A DNA stretch of 64,000 nucleotides from Streptomyces sp. DSM 110735 (GTDB lineage: Bacteria; Actinomycetota; Actinomycetes; Streptomycetales; Streptomycetaceae), in assembly GCF_016482685.1 (NCBI RefSeq), contig NZ_JACYHF010000002.1, forward strand, positions 372,001 through 436,000, written 5' to 3'. The notes beneath the pieces are model-generated. The model was given only the letters and a program-made list of their open reading frames with translations. It had not been told where the DNA came from and did no database searches. A program made the position numbers and the translations under genes. This document shows positions 53,105-61,238 of the stretch, one piece after another. How positions within the stretch are numbered: the first letter of the stretch is position 1; every line of letters begins with the position of its first letter.

Positions 53105-54327
53105 CCGCACCCGCGCACCCGCGCACGTCCGACGACCTCATCCGGGCGGAGGAGCCGGTCCTCGCGCACAACTACCACCCGCTGCCCGTCGTCGTCGCAC
53201 GGGCCGAGGGCGCCTGGGTGGAGGACGTCGAGGGCCGCCGCTATCTCGACATGCTGGCGGGCTACTCGGCGCTCAACTTCGGCCACCGCCACCCGGCGCT
53301 GGTCCAGGCCGCCCACGACCAGCTCGACCGTCTCACGCTGACCTCCCGCGCCTTCCACAACGACCGGCTCGCCGAGTTCGCGGAGCGCCTCGCGGCCCTC
53401 ACCGGGCTCGACATGGTGCTGCCGATGAACACCGGCGCGGAGGCGGTGGAGAGCGGCATCAAGCTGGCCCGCAAGTGGGCGTACGACGTGAAGGGCGTCC
53501 CCGACGGCCGGGCGAACATCGTGGTCGCGGCGGACAACTTCCACGGGCGGACGACCACCATCGTCAGCTTCTCGACCGACGAGTCGGCGCGGGCGGGCTT
53601 CGGTCCTTTCACACCGGGTTTCAAGGTCGTGCCGTACAACGACCTCGCGGCGCTGGAGGAGGCGGTCGACGAGCACACGGCAGCGGTGCTGATCGAGCCC
53701 GTCCAGGGCGAGGCGGGGGTGATCATCCCGGACGAGGGCTACCTCACCGGGGTGCGCGAGCTGACCCGGCGCAAGGGGTGCCTGTTCGTCGCGGACGAGA
53801 TCCAGTCCGGGCTCGGCCGCACCGGGCGCACCCTCGCCGTCGAGCACGAGAACGTGGTGCCGGACGTCCTGCTGCTCGGCAAGGCGCTCGGCGGCGGGAT
53901 CGTGCCGGTGTCGGCGGTCGTCGCCCGGCGCGAGGTCATGGAGGTGCTGCACCCGGGCGAGCACGGCTCCACCTTCGGCGGCAACCCGCTCGCAGCGGCC
54001 GTCGGCACGGCGGTGGTCGAGCTGCTGGAGACCGGCGAGTTCCAGAGCCGGGCCGCCGAGCTGGGACTCGTCCTGCGCGAGGGTCTCACGGCGCTCCTCG
54101 GTCACGGCGTGACCGGGTTCCGGGCGCGCGGGCTCTGGGCGGGCGTGGACGTCGACCCGGCGCTCGGCACCGGGCGCGAGATCAGCGAACGGCTGATGCG
54201 CGAGGGCATCCTCGTCAAGGACACGCACGGCTCGACCATCCGGCTCGCGCCGCCGCTGACCATCACGGCGGAGGAGCTGCGCGGAGCGCTGGACACCCTG
54301 GCGAAGGTGTTGGGGCGAACGGACTGA
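53101..54327 (+). CDS. rocD: Ornithine aminotransferase
   Basis: 408 residues. PLP Lys261 in LLLGKALGGGIVPVSA, ADEIQSGLGRTG with Asp232, MNTGAEAVE and FHNDRLAEFAE. The GAEAVE and GEHGSTFGGNPLA motifs are those of ornithine delta-aminotransferase. It turns ornithine and 2-oxoglutarate into glutamate-semialdehyde/P5C and glutamate. Its ATG overlaps the guanidino hydrolase stop (ATGA). Confidence 0.95.
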   Translation: MTAPAHPRTSDDLIRAEEPVLAHNYHPLPVVVARAEGAWVEDVEGRRYLDMLAGYSALNFGHRHPALVQAAHDQLDRLTLTSRAFHNDRLAEFAERLAALTGLDMVLPMNTGAEAVESGIKLARKWAYDVKGVPDGRANIVVAADNFHGRTTTIVSFSTDESARAGFGPFTPGFKVVPYNDLAALEEAVDEHTAAVLIEPVQGEAGVIIPDEGYLTGVRELTRRKGCLFVADEIQSGLGRTGRTLAVEHENVVPDVLLLGKALGGGIVPVSAVVARREVMEVLHPGEHGSTFGGNPLAAAVGTAVVELLETGEFQSRAAELGLVLREGLTALLGHGVTGFRARGLWAGVDVDPALGTGREISERLMREGILVKDTHGSTIRLAPPLTITAEELRGALDTLAKVLGRTD

Positions 54328-54334
54328 GCAGGGA

Positions 54335-54372
54335 GCCGGTGGGCCGGGCGCGGGTGCGTCCGGCCCACCGGC
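54335..54372. terminator. Bidirectional terminator between rocD and DUF305 gene
   Basis: A perfect 13-bp stem (gccggtgggccgg / ccggcccaccggc) with a 12-base loop fills the 53-bp convergent gap. Confidence 0.88.
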
Positions 54373-54380
54373 GCGTCCGG

Positions 54381-55001
54381 CTACTCGCCGCTGTCGAGGA
54401 GCTTCTTCATCTCGGCGATCTCGGCGCTCTGGCCCTGGACGACGGCGTCGGCCAGCTTCTGGGCGGGGGCGTAGCGGCCCTTGTCCTTCTCTGTGCGGGC
54501 CATCTCCACGGCGCCCTGGTGGTGGCGGATCATCAGGGAGAGGAACGCGGAGTCGAAGGTGGCGCCCTTCTTCTTCTCCAGGTCCGCCATGTCGTCGCCG
54601 CTCATCATGCCGGTCATGCCGCTCATGCCGGAGTGGGCGGAGTGGTCCATGCCGGTCATGGGCGGCTGCTCGCCCCAGGACTTCAGCCAGCCGCTCATGG
54701 TGCGGATCTCCGGTGCCTGCGCCTTCTCGATGCGCGCGGCGAGGTCCTTGACCCGCGCGGACCCGGCCCGTCCGGCGGCGAGCCCGGCCATCTCCAGTGC
54801 CTGCTGGTGGTGCGGGATCATGCCCTGCGCGAAGGCGACGTCCTGGGCGTCGTGCGCGGCGGCGGTGGAGGTGGCGGTGGCGCCGTGCGCCGGGTGGGCG
54901 CCGGTGTCGGTGGGGGCGCCGCCGCAGGCGGTGAGGAGCAGAGCGGCGGAGAGGGCGGCGGCGCCGAGCGCCGCTGTGCGGAAAGCGTGACGAGTGATCA
55001 T
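54381..55001 (-). CDS. DUF305 lipoprotein (ferritin-like, CopM-type)
   Basis: 206 residues. Lipobox LLLTAC with Cys at about residue 26, then the two DUF305 repeats: AFAQGMIPHHQQALEMA and FLSLMIRHHQGAVEMA, whose HH pairs are metal-binding in related proteins. A Met/His-rich loop (PPMTGMDHSAHSGMSGMTGMMSG) sits between them. AGGAG precedes the ATG at 55001. Copper handling outside the membrane is the likely role by family and composition. Confidence 0.92.
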   Translation of the reverse strand: MITRHAFRTAALGAAALSAALLLTACGGAPTDTGAHPAHGATATSTAAAHDAQDVAFAQGMIPHHQQALEMAGLAAGRAGSARVKDLAARIEKAQAPEIRTMSGWLKSWGEQPPMTGMDHSAHSGMSGMTGMMSGDDMADLEKKKGATFDSAFLSLMIRHHQGAVEMARTEKDKGRYAPAQKLADAVVQGQSAEIAEMKKLLDSGE

Positions 55002-55075
55002 GCTGGGACTCCTGTGGTCCGAGGGGTTCGAGGGCATACCGCTGGACGCGACCGCGTACGGCCGCGCGGGTGCCT

Positions 55076-55468
55076 CTAGATCCGCAGGAGTTGGAGTTCC
55101 GCCAGGGAGGGCGGGGCACGGGCGCCGTCCGGCGCCGTCACGGCACGGGCGGGCGCGAGGGCGCCGGGTACGGGGGTGACGGCGTCCGGGGAGGCGGGCA
55201 GCGCGAGTTCGGGTCCACCGGGTACGGCGCCCGACGCGCAGGTGGCGTCGGCGTGGTGGACGTGTCCGCTTCCGTCGTGCCCGTGCTCCGCCCCGCAGTC
55301 GCCGGGTGCGCTGAGCACGACGGCCATGTGCGGAGCGGACTCCCGGTGCATGGTCCCGAGTCCGCCGCCGGGTGCCAGCCCGTGCATCGCCAGCAGCCCG
55401 CCCAGCACCAGCAGCACGAGCGGGCGCCACGGCGGCGGACCTGGGGTGCGCTGACGGGTGCGGGACAT
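55076..55468 (-). CDS. DUF6153-type His-rich membrane-anchored protein
   Basis: 130 residues. N-terminal membrane segment (PLVLLVLGGLLAMHGLAP), then a His/Cys-rich stretch (CGAEHGHDGSGHVHHADATC) and a Pro/Ala-rich tail. It lies 74 bp upstream of the DUF305 gene on the same strand, so the two may be co-transcribed. Metal binding, probably copper, is inferred from composition and neighbour. Start ATG 55468; ATG 55477 is three codons upstream. Confidence 0.75.
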   Translation of the reverse strand: MSRTRQRTPGPPPWRPLVLLVLGGLLAMHGLAPGGGLGTMHRESAPHMAVVLSAPGDCGAEHGHDGSGHVHHADATCASGAVPGGPELALPASPDAVTPVPGALAPARAVTAPDGARAPPSLAELQLLRI

Positions 55469-55582
55469 CGCTCGCATCGTACGACGGCACTCCCCCGCGC
55501 CCGCGCCCGGACCCGCCGGGCGCGGCTCCCCGCCGGTCAGGACTCCGGGAGCAGGGTCCGGAAAGGTCGGGGCTGGCCCGGG

Positions 55583-56143
55583 TCAGCCCGTCAGGCCGGT
55601 CTCCTTCGCGTGGACGACACGGGCGCCCATGTTGCGCTCCATCATCTCCAGCGCCGCCTCCTCCAGGCGCGGGTGGATGGAGGCGACCGCGTCCCTCGGG
55701 ACCGTGACGTCGAGGTGGCGGATGTGGGCGTCCAACGCGGAGTAGAGCACGCACTGTTCGGTGACCTGGCCGCACAGGACGACGTGATCGACGCCGAGTT
55801 GGGCCAGCAGATAGGTCATGGGCGTCTCGTAGAAGATGGAGTGGCGGGCCTTGACCACGAAGAGCGAGTCGTCCTCCGGTCTGATCGGCTCGACGAGGTC
55901 GCCGTGCGGTCCGGTCCGCGCGGTCTCCACAAGTTCGCCGTGGTGGGAGCGCCAGAGCCCGAAGTTGTCGTTCGCGTAGATCACGGGGACGCCCGTGTCG
56001 CGGGCGCCGCGGATCAGGTCCGCCACGACCGGTACGACGCGGCGGGCGGAGGGGATGAGGAGTTCGGCGTCCGGGTGGTCGTACGTGTTGATCATGTCGA
56101 TCACGACGAGCGCGCGGCCCGCCGGTCCCGTCGATCCGCTCAT
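55583..56143 (-). CDS. Isochorismatase-like cysteine hydrolase
   Basis: 186 residues with all three residues of the cysteine-hydrolase triad: Asp in LVVIDMINTY, Lys in VVKARHSIFYET and Cys in GQVTEQCVLYSALDAH. Unlike the gene at 9673 it keeps the nucleophilic cysteine, so amide or nitrile substrates (nicotinamidase-type) are likely. ATG at 56143 is 19 bp after the F420-type oxidoreductase stop, which suggests one transcript from the sigma-B-like promoter at 57182. Confidence 0.9.
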   Translation of the reverse strand: MSGSTGPAGRALVVIDMINTYDHPDAELLIPSARRVVPVVADLIRGARDTGVPVIYANDNFGLWRSHHGELVETARTGPHGDLVEPIRPEDDSLFVVKARHSIFYETPMTYLLAQLGVDHVVLCGQVTEQCVLYSALDAHIRHLDVTVPRDAVASIHPRLEEAALEMMERNMGARVVHAKETGLTG

Positions 56144-56162
56144 GGCGCCACCGCCCAGGTCG

Positions 56163-57119
56163 TCAGCCCCGCAGGGCGGGCAGGACCTTGGTGCGGTAGA
56201 AGTCGAAGAAGCCGCGCTGGTCCTTGCCGATCTGGTTGACGTAGACCGCGTCGAAGCCCGCGTCGGCGAAGGCGGCCAGCGCCTCGATGTGGGCGTCGGG
56301 GTCGTCGCCGCACGGTACGGACTCGGCGATCTGCTCCTGAGTGACCAGCTCGCACGCCTGCTCGAAGTGGCGCGGGGTGGGCAGGACCTGCGGGAGTTCG
56401 CCGGGGAGCGATTCGTTGGGCCACAGCCGGTGGACGGTGCGGACCGCCTCCTCGCGGTCGGGTCCCCAGCACACCTTCAGTCCGCCGGAAACGGGAGAGA
56501 CGCCTCCGCCGCCGCGCCGGTACCGCTCGACCATGTCGGCGTCGGGGGTCATGGTGATCAGTCCGTCACCGATGCGCGCGGCGACCTCGGCGGCCTGCGG
56601 ACCGAACGCCGAGACGTCGATCGGAACCGGCTCGTCGGGCACGGTGTACAGGCGGGCGTTCTCCACCGTGTAGTGCGTGCCCCGGTGGCTGACCTGCTCG
56701 CCGGTCAGGAGCTTGCGGATGACCGCGACCGCCTCCTCCAGCATCTCCAGCCGTACCGGGGTCTCGGGCCAGGCGTCGCCCAGGATGTGCTCGTTGAGTG
56801 CCTCGCCCGAGCCGACGCCCAGCCGGAACCGGCCGCCGAGCTGGACGGCGCTGGTGGCGGCCGCCTGCGCGATCACGGCGGGGTGGATGCGCACGGTGGG
56901 GCAGGTCACGGCGGTCTCGACGGGCAGGGAGACCGCCTCGGACAGGGCGCCGATCACGGACCAGACGAACGGGCTCTGCCCCTGCTGGTCGTTCCACGGG
57001 TGGTAGTGGTCCGAGATCCACAGACAGTCGAACCCGGCCTCCTCCGCGAGCCGCGCCTGCTCCACCAGTTCGGCGGGGCCGTGCTCCTCGCAGGAGAGAA
57101 AGTATCCGAAGTGAGCCAT
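56163..57119 (-). CDS. LLM-class F420-dependent oxidoreductase
   Basis: 318 residues of the luciferase-like TIM barrel. MAHFGYFLSCEEHGPAELVEQARLAEEAGFDCLWISDHYHPW is the F420-glucose-6-phosphate-dehydrogenase-like start, and FRLGVGSGEALNEHILGDAWP binds the cofactor. It resembles the TIGR03557 group of unknown substrate. A GGAT-N15-GGGTAC promoter lies 63 bp upstream inside a 26-bp palindrome. Confidence 0.9.
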   Translation of the reverse strand: MAHFGYFLSCEEHGPAELVEQARLAEEAGFDCLWISDHYHPWNDQQGQSPFVWSVIGALSEAVSLPVETAVTCPTVRIHPAVIAQAAATSAVQLGGRFRLGVGSGEALNEHILGDAWPETPVRLEMLEEAVAVIRKLLTGEQVSHRGTHYTVENARLYTVPDEPVPIDVSAFGPQAAEVAARIGDGLITMTPDADMVERYRRGGGGVSPVSGGLKVCWGPDREEAVRTVHRLWPNESLPGELPQVLPTPRHFEQACELVTQEQIAESVPCGDDPDAHIEALAAFADAGFDAVYVNQIGKDQRGFFDFYRTKVLPALRG

Positions 57120-57181
57120 GGTGCGTGCCTCCCGGGGCCGTGTGTACGAGGTCGTCCGTGACGCGGCTGCGCTCGCACCGG

Positions 57182-57206
57182 GTACCCGGTGCGAGCGGGG
57201 GCATCC
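57182..57206 (-). promoter_or_regulatory. Sigma-B-like promoter for the LLM oxidoreductase, inside a palindrome
   Basis: GGAT-N15-GGGTAC on the minus strand. The -10 GGGTAC is the centre of a perfect 26-bp palindrome (57171-57196, half gctcgcaccgggt). Consensus for Streptomyces sigma-B is GNNT-N14-16-GGGTAY. The palindrome may also terminate the gene upstream (stop 57229). Confidence 0.6.
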
Positions 57207-57228
57207 ACGGGGGTGCGGCCGGGACCGC

Positions 57229-57714
57229 TCAGTGGTGGCAGTCCGACGGGTGGTGGCAGTCGGACGCGGTCAGGATGCCGTAGGTGACGGTGCCGTAGAT
57301 CAGGTGCGGGACCACGTCCGAGGTCCAGTCCACGGCGGACCAGGTCCTCGGGTCGCTCACGCCGAGCCGGGCCATCGGCAGGTCGGCGCCTGCCATGGCG
57401 AGGGCGCCGGTCACGATGCCGCCCAGCCACCACGGCATCCGGATGCCGACACCGCGCAGCACGGCGACGGCCACACCGGTGGCGCAGCCGACGCCGATGC
57501 CGGTGAGCGCGGCGATGCCGGTCACCCGGTTGTCCCGGGTCGCGCCCTCGCCGGGGACCGGGTGTCCCACGTCGTGGGCGACCTTGTCCACGACCTCGGA
57601 CGGTGCCTCGCTGGCGGGCCTGCCCCGCAGGGCCATGTCGGCGTAGGTGACGGCGTTCAGCACGGTCGTTCCGGCGGCGCCCGCGACGCCACCGCGCAGA
57701 ATGGTCTGGATCAT
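57229..57714 (-). CDS. Membrane protein with C-terminal Cys/His tail
   Basis: 161 residues. Hydrophobic segments at about 8-25 (GGVAGAAGTTVLNAVTYADM), 65-90 and 95-112, and a near-perfect tandem tail DCHHPSDCHH. I do not recognise a named family. The tail could bind metal. It lies 102 bp after the zinc alcohol dehydrogenase gene on the same strand and may share its transcript. ATG 57714. Confidence 0.75.
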   Translation of the reverse strand: MIQTILRGGVAGAAGTTVLNAVTYADMALRGRPASEAPSEVVDKVAHDVGHPVPGEGATRDNRVTGIAALTGIGVGCATGVAVAVLRGVGIRMPWWLGGIVTGALAMAGADLPMARLGVSDPRTWSAVDWTSDVVPHLIYGTVTYGILTASDCHHPSDCHH

Positions 57715-57816
57715 GCCCCGCCGGGTTCCCAGGCGCGCCCGGCCGAATCCTGGATCGGGCCACCGTCTTGACCCGTCACGGTCACCCGCCTGCGACCCCT
57801 CACCCCCGGGACCCGT

Positions 57817-59004
57817 TCACCACGGTTCCAGGATCGTCTTGATCATGCCGTCGCTCTTGGTCTGGAACATCTCGTACGCCTGCGGGCCGTCCTCCAGCGA
57901 CATGATCTGCGTCGCGAAGGTGTCGACGCCGAGCGGGTCCTCGTCGGTGAGCAGGGGCAGGATGTCGTCCACCCAGCGGTGCACGTTGGCCTGGCCCATG
58001 CGCAACTGGATCTGCTTGTCGAACAGGGTCAGCATGGGCATCGGGTCGGTCATGCCGCCGTAGACCCCGGAGACGGAGATGGTGCCGCCCCGGCGCACGG
58101 TGTCGATCGCGGCATGCAGCGCGCCGAGCCGGTCGACGCCCGCGTGTTCCATGAGCTTCTGGGCGAGCGCGTCCGGCAGCAGCCCGGTCGCCCACTGGGC
58201 TGCCTTGGCGACGGGGGCGCCGTGCGCCTCCATGCCGACCGCGTCGATGACGGCGTCGGGACCGCGCCCGTCGGTGAGGTCGCGGATCGCGTCGGGCAGC
58301 GAGTCGCCGTACTCGCTGATGTCGAACACCGTCACACCACGCGCCTCGGCGCGCTCCAGCCGCTCCGGTACGAGGTCGATGCCGATGACCTTGGCCGCGC
58401 CCCGCTCCAGCGCGATCCGGCACGCCATCTCGCCGATGGGTCCGAGTCCGAAGACGGCCACCGAGCCGCCGGGCGGGATGTCCGCGTACTCGACCGCCTG
58501 CCAGGCGGTGGGCAGTACGTCGGACAGGTACAGGAAGCGGGCGTCGGGCGGTCCGTCGGGCACCTTGACCGGGAGTTCGTTGCCGAAGGGCACCCGCAGG
58601 TACTGCGCCTGGCCGCCGGGCACCTGGCCGTACAGCTTGGTGTAGCCGAACAGGGAGGCGCCCATGCCCCGGTCGCGCACCTGGGTGGTCTCGCACTGGG
58701 AGTGCAGACCCTGGGCGCACATGTGGCAGGTGCCGCAGGAGACGTTGAAGGGGACCACGACCCGGTCGCCGGGGGCGAGCGCGGTGACCTCGGAGCCCGT
58801 CTCCTCCACCACGCCCATGGGCTCGTGGCCGAGGATGTCGCCCTCGTCGAGGAACGGCCCGAGGATCTCGTACAGATGCAGGTCCGAGCCGCAGATCCCG
58901 GACGACGTCACCCGGACGATCACGTCGGTGGGGTCCCGCAACTGGGGGTCGGGGACGGTCTGGACCTGTACGTCCCTCCTGCCCTGCCAGGTGAGAGCAC
59001 GCAT
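57817..59004 (-). CDS. Zinc-dependent alcohol dehydrogenase (formaldehyde dehydrogenase-like)
   Basis: 395 residues. Catalytic zinc Cys38 and His60-Glu61 (SSGICGSDLH; GHEPMG), structural zinc Cys90, 93, 96 and 104, and NAD motif VFGLGPIGEMACRIAL. The long form with the PDARFLYLSDVLPTAWQ segment matches glutathione-independent formaldehyde dehydrogenase-like MDR enzymes. The promoter GGGT-N15-GGGTAC ends 47 bp before the start. It is divergent from the epimerase gene, each with its own sigma-B-like promoter. Confidence 0.92.
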   Translation of the reverse strand: MRALTWQGRRDVQVQTVPDPQLRDPTDVIVRVTSSGICGSDLHLYEILGPFLDEGDILGHEPMGVVEETGSEVTALAPGDRVVVPFNVSCGTCHMCAQGLHSQCETTQVRDRGMGASLFGYTKLYGQVPGGQAQYLRVPFGNELPVKVPDGPPDARFLYLSDVLPTAWQAVEYADIPPGGSVAVFGLGPIGEMACRIALERGAAKVIGIDLVPERLERAEARGVTVFDISEYGDSLPDAIRDLTDGRGPDAVIDAVGMEAHGAPVAKAAQWATGLLPDALAQKLMEHAGVDRLGALHAAIDTVRRGGTISVSGVYGGMTDPMPMLTLFDKQIQLRMGQANVHRWVDDILPLLTDEDPLGVDTFATQIMSLEDGPQAYEMFQTKSDGMIKTILEPW

Positions 59005-59051
59005 GGTTCGCCTCCAGGAGTGTCGGTGCTCGCGGCTCGTCCTGGTGCCGA

Positions 59052-59076
59052 GTACCCGGCGGCCGGGGGCTCACCC
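59052..59076 (-). promoter_or_regulatory. Sigma-B-like promoter of the zinc alcohol dehydrogenase
   Basis: GGGT-N15-GGGTAC on the minus strand, -10 at 59052-59057, 47 bp upstream of the start. It fits the GNNT-N14-16-GGGTAY consensus. Confidence 0.6.
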
Positions 59077-59151
59077 GGACGGGCTGCCACCGGGGTCCGG
59101 CACGGGTTCGGCACGGAGTCCGGCACAGGGTTCCGCGCCCGATACCGGGGC

Positions 59152-59177
59152 GCATGGCCCGTCGCGTCCACGGGTAC
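59152..59177 (+). promoter_or_regulatory. Sigma-B-like promoter of the NAD-dependent epimerase
   Basis: GCAT-N16-GGGTAC, -10 at 59172-59177, 52 bp upstream of the ATG at 59230. Between this and the dehydrogenase promoter lies a 23-bp imperfect tandem repeat (units start at 59095 and 59118). Confidence 0.6.
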
Positions 59178-59229
59178 CCGGCGGGCCGGACGAGCAGGGG
59201 ATACGCGTACAGACCGGGAGGCGGCTGTC

Positions 59230-60261
59230 ATGGCGGACACGGGGCTGAGCGGCACGGGCGGACTGCGGGTCGTGGTCGTGGGGGCGACCGGGAACGTCGG
59301 CACCAGCGTGGTGGGGGTGTTGAGCGAGCGCCCGGAGGTGGGGTCCGTCCTCGGGCTGGCCCGCCGGACACCCGACTGGCAGCCGGAGAAGACGACCTGG
59401 GCGGCCGTGGACGTCGAGCCCGGCGGCGACGACCTCGTCCCTCACTTCCGGGGCGCGGACGCGGTGATCCACCTCGCCTGGAAGTTCCAGCCCACGCACG
59501 ATCCGCTGACGACCTGGCGGACCAACGTGCTCGGCAGCAGGCGGGTGTTCGACGCCGTCGCCGCGGCCGGGGTGCCCGCGCTGATCCACGCCTCGTCGGT
59601 GGGCGCGTACTCGCCGGGACCCAAGGACCGCGCGGTGGACGAGTCCTGGCCGACCGACGGCTGGCCGCAGGCGGCGTACTGCCGGGAGAAGGCGTATCTG
59701 GAGCGCTGCCTGGACGCCTACGAGCAGGCGCACCCGGAGATCCGGGTCGTGCGGATGCGCCCGGGCTTCATGTTCAAGCGGGAGTCCGCCTCCGAGCAGC
59801 GCAGGATCTTCGCGGGGTCGCTGATCCCGCCGCAGTTGATCCGACCGCAGTTCGTACCGGCGGTGCCGGATCTGCCGGGTCTGGTGTTCCAGGCGCTGCA
59901 CACGGGCGACGCGGCCGACGCGTTCGCGCGCGCCGTCACCCTGCCGGTGCGCGGCGCGTTCAACCTCGCCGCCGAACCGGTCCTGAACGCCGACGAGTTG
60001 GGCAAGCTGCTGGAGGCGAAGCCGGTGCGTATTCCGCTGCCCCCGCTGCGCGCCGCGCTCGCGGCGGCGTGGTGGTTGCGGCTGGTGCCCGCCTCACCCG
60101 ACCTCTTCGACGCGGTACTGCGGCTGCCGCTGATGAACTGCGCCCGCGCGCATGAGGAGTTGAGCTGGCAGCCGACGCGTACGGCGCTGGAGGCCATCAA
60201 GGACTTCCTCGACGGGCTCGGCGACCGCTCGGGCATGGACACCGCGCCGCTCGCCGCCTGA
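59230..60261 (+). CDS. NAD-dependent epimerase/dehydratase family protein
   Basis: 343 residues, extended short-chain dehydrogenase fold. NAD motif VVGATGNVGTSV, the catalytic YCREK (YxxxK), HLAWKFQPTH and SSVGAYSPG. The substrate sugar or other ligand cannot be told. ATG 59230. It is followed 25 bp on by an Fpg-family gene with GGAGG before its start, so both are probably expressed together from the sigma-B-like promoter. Confidence 0.88.
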   Translation: MADTGLSGTGGLRVVVVGATGNVGTSVVGVLSERPEVGSVLGLARRTPDWQPEKTTWAAVDVEPGGDDLVPHFRGADAVIHLAWKFQPTHDPLTTWRTNVLGSRRVFDAVAAAGVPALIHASSVGAYSPGPKDRAVDESWPTDGWPQAAYCREKAYLERCLDAYEQAHPEIRVVRMRPGFMFKRESASEQRRIFAGSLIPPQLIRPQFVPAVPDLPGLVFQALHTGDAADAFARAVTLPVRGAFNLAAEPVLNADELGKLLEAKPVRIPLPPLRAALAAAWWLRLVPASPDLFDAVLRLPLMNCARAHEELSWQPTRTALEAIKDFLDGLGDRSGMDTAPLAA

Positions 60262-60286
60262 ACTCACCTGACTTCAGGAGGCTTTG

Positions 60287-61075
60287 ATGCCCGAGCTGCC
60301 CGATGTGGAGGGTTTCCGGGGCGTATTGGAGCGCTGCGGACAGGGTCGGTGCGTCCGGAAGGTGGACGTGCGCGACGCGGGGGTCCTCCGCGACGTCACC
60401 GCCGAGCGGCTCCAGGTCGCCGTGGAGGGACGGAGTTTCGCGGAGCCGCGCCGCCACGGCAAGTTCCTGGTCGCCCCGCTCGACGACGGCTCGGGACCGG
60501 CGCTGGTCTGGCACTTCGGCATGACCGGCGCGCTGCTGTGCGCCCCCGCCGACGAGCCGCCGCACGACCACGACCGGGTCCTGCTGACCCTGGACGACGG
60601 CAACCGGCTCGGCTACCGCGACCAGCGCAAGCTCCAGGGCGTACGCCTCGCGGAGACCCCGGACGACGTGGACGCCCTCCTCGCGGATCTCGGACCCGAC
60701 GCGCTCACCATCGACCGCGCCGACTTCCTGGACCTGCTCGCGGACCGGCGCGGCGCGGTCAAGAGCCTGCTGATGGACCAGTCCGCCCTCGCGGGGCTCG
60801 GGAACCTGCTCAGCGACGAGATCCTCTGGCGGGCCCGCATCGCCCCCGACCGCCCGGCGCGCGAGATCGAGGAGGCGGAGGCGCGCGGGCTGTTCACGGC
60901 GATGGGCCGCGTCCTGGACACCGCCGTACGCGACGCACGCGTACCCCCGCGCCGGAACTGGCTCACCGGCCACCGCGACGACCCCGAGCCGGAGTGCCCG
61001 CGCTGCGGGAACCCGCTGGACTCGCGGCGGGTGTCGGGGCGGCGGACGGTGTGGTGCCCGCACTGCCAGCGGTGA
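60287..61075 (+). CDS. Fpg/Nei-family DNA glycosylase-like protein
   Basis: 262 residues. The N-terminal MPELPDVE supplies Pro2 and Glu3, the nucleophile and acid once Met is removed; this also fixes the ATG at 60287 over the TTG at 60284. GKFLVAPL has the beta-elimination Lys, the H2TH region has SLLMDQSALAGLGNLLSDEIL, and the C-terminal zinc finger is CPRCGNPL-to-CPHC. Divergent from classical MutM in its early helices. It probably removes oxidised bases. Confidence 0.9.
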   Translation: MPELPDVEGFRGVLERCGQGRCVRKVDVRDAGVLRDVTAERLQVAVEGRSFAEPRRHGKFLVAPLDDGSGPALVWHFGMTGALLCAPADEPPHDHDRVLLTLDDGNRLGYRDQRKLQGVRLAETPDDVDALLADLGPDALTIDRADFLDLLADRRGAVKSLLMDQSALAGLGNLLSDEILWRARIAPDRPAREIEEAEARGLFTAMGRVLDTAVRDARVPPRRNWLTGHRDDPEPECPRCGNPLDSRRVSGRRTVWCPHCQR

Positions 61076-61238
61076 GCGCGCGGATGGGTTCAGCCAGGTG
61101 AACCACAGGGTGCGGCGCAGCCCGGACACGCCGGCTCCCGCGACACCGGTCATGTTTCGCCTCGGTCCGCCTGGAGAACCGGCAGGTGGACGCGTGCCCG
61201 CCCCGGAGGGCGCCGGTCTTCCGGGAGACGGACGGGTG

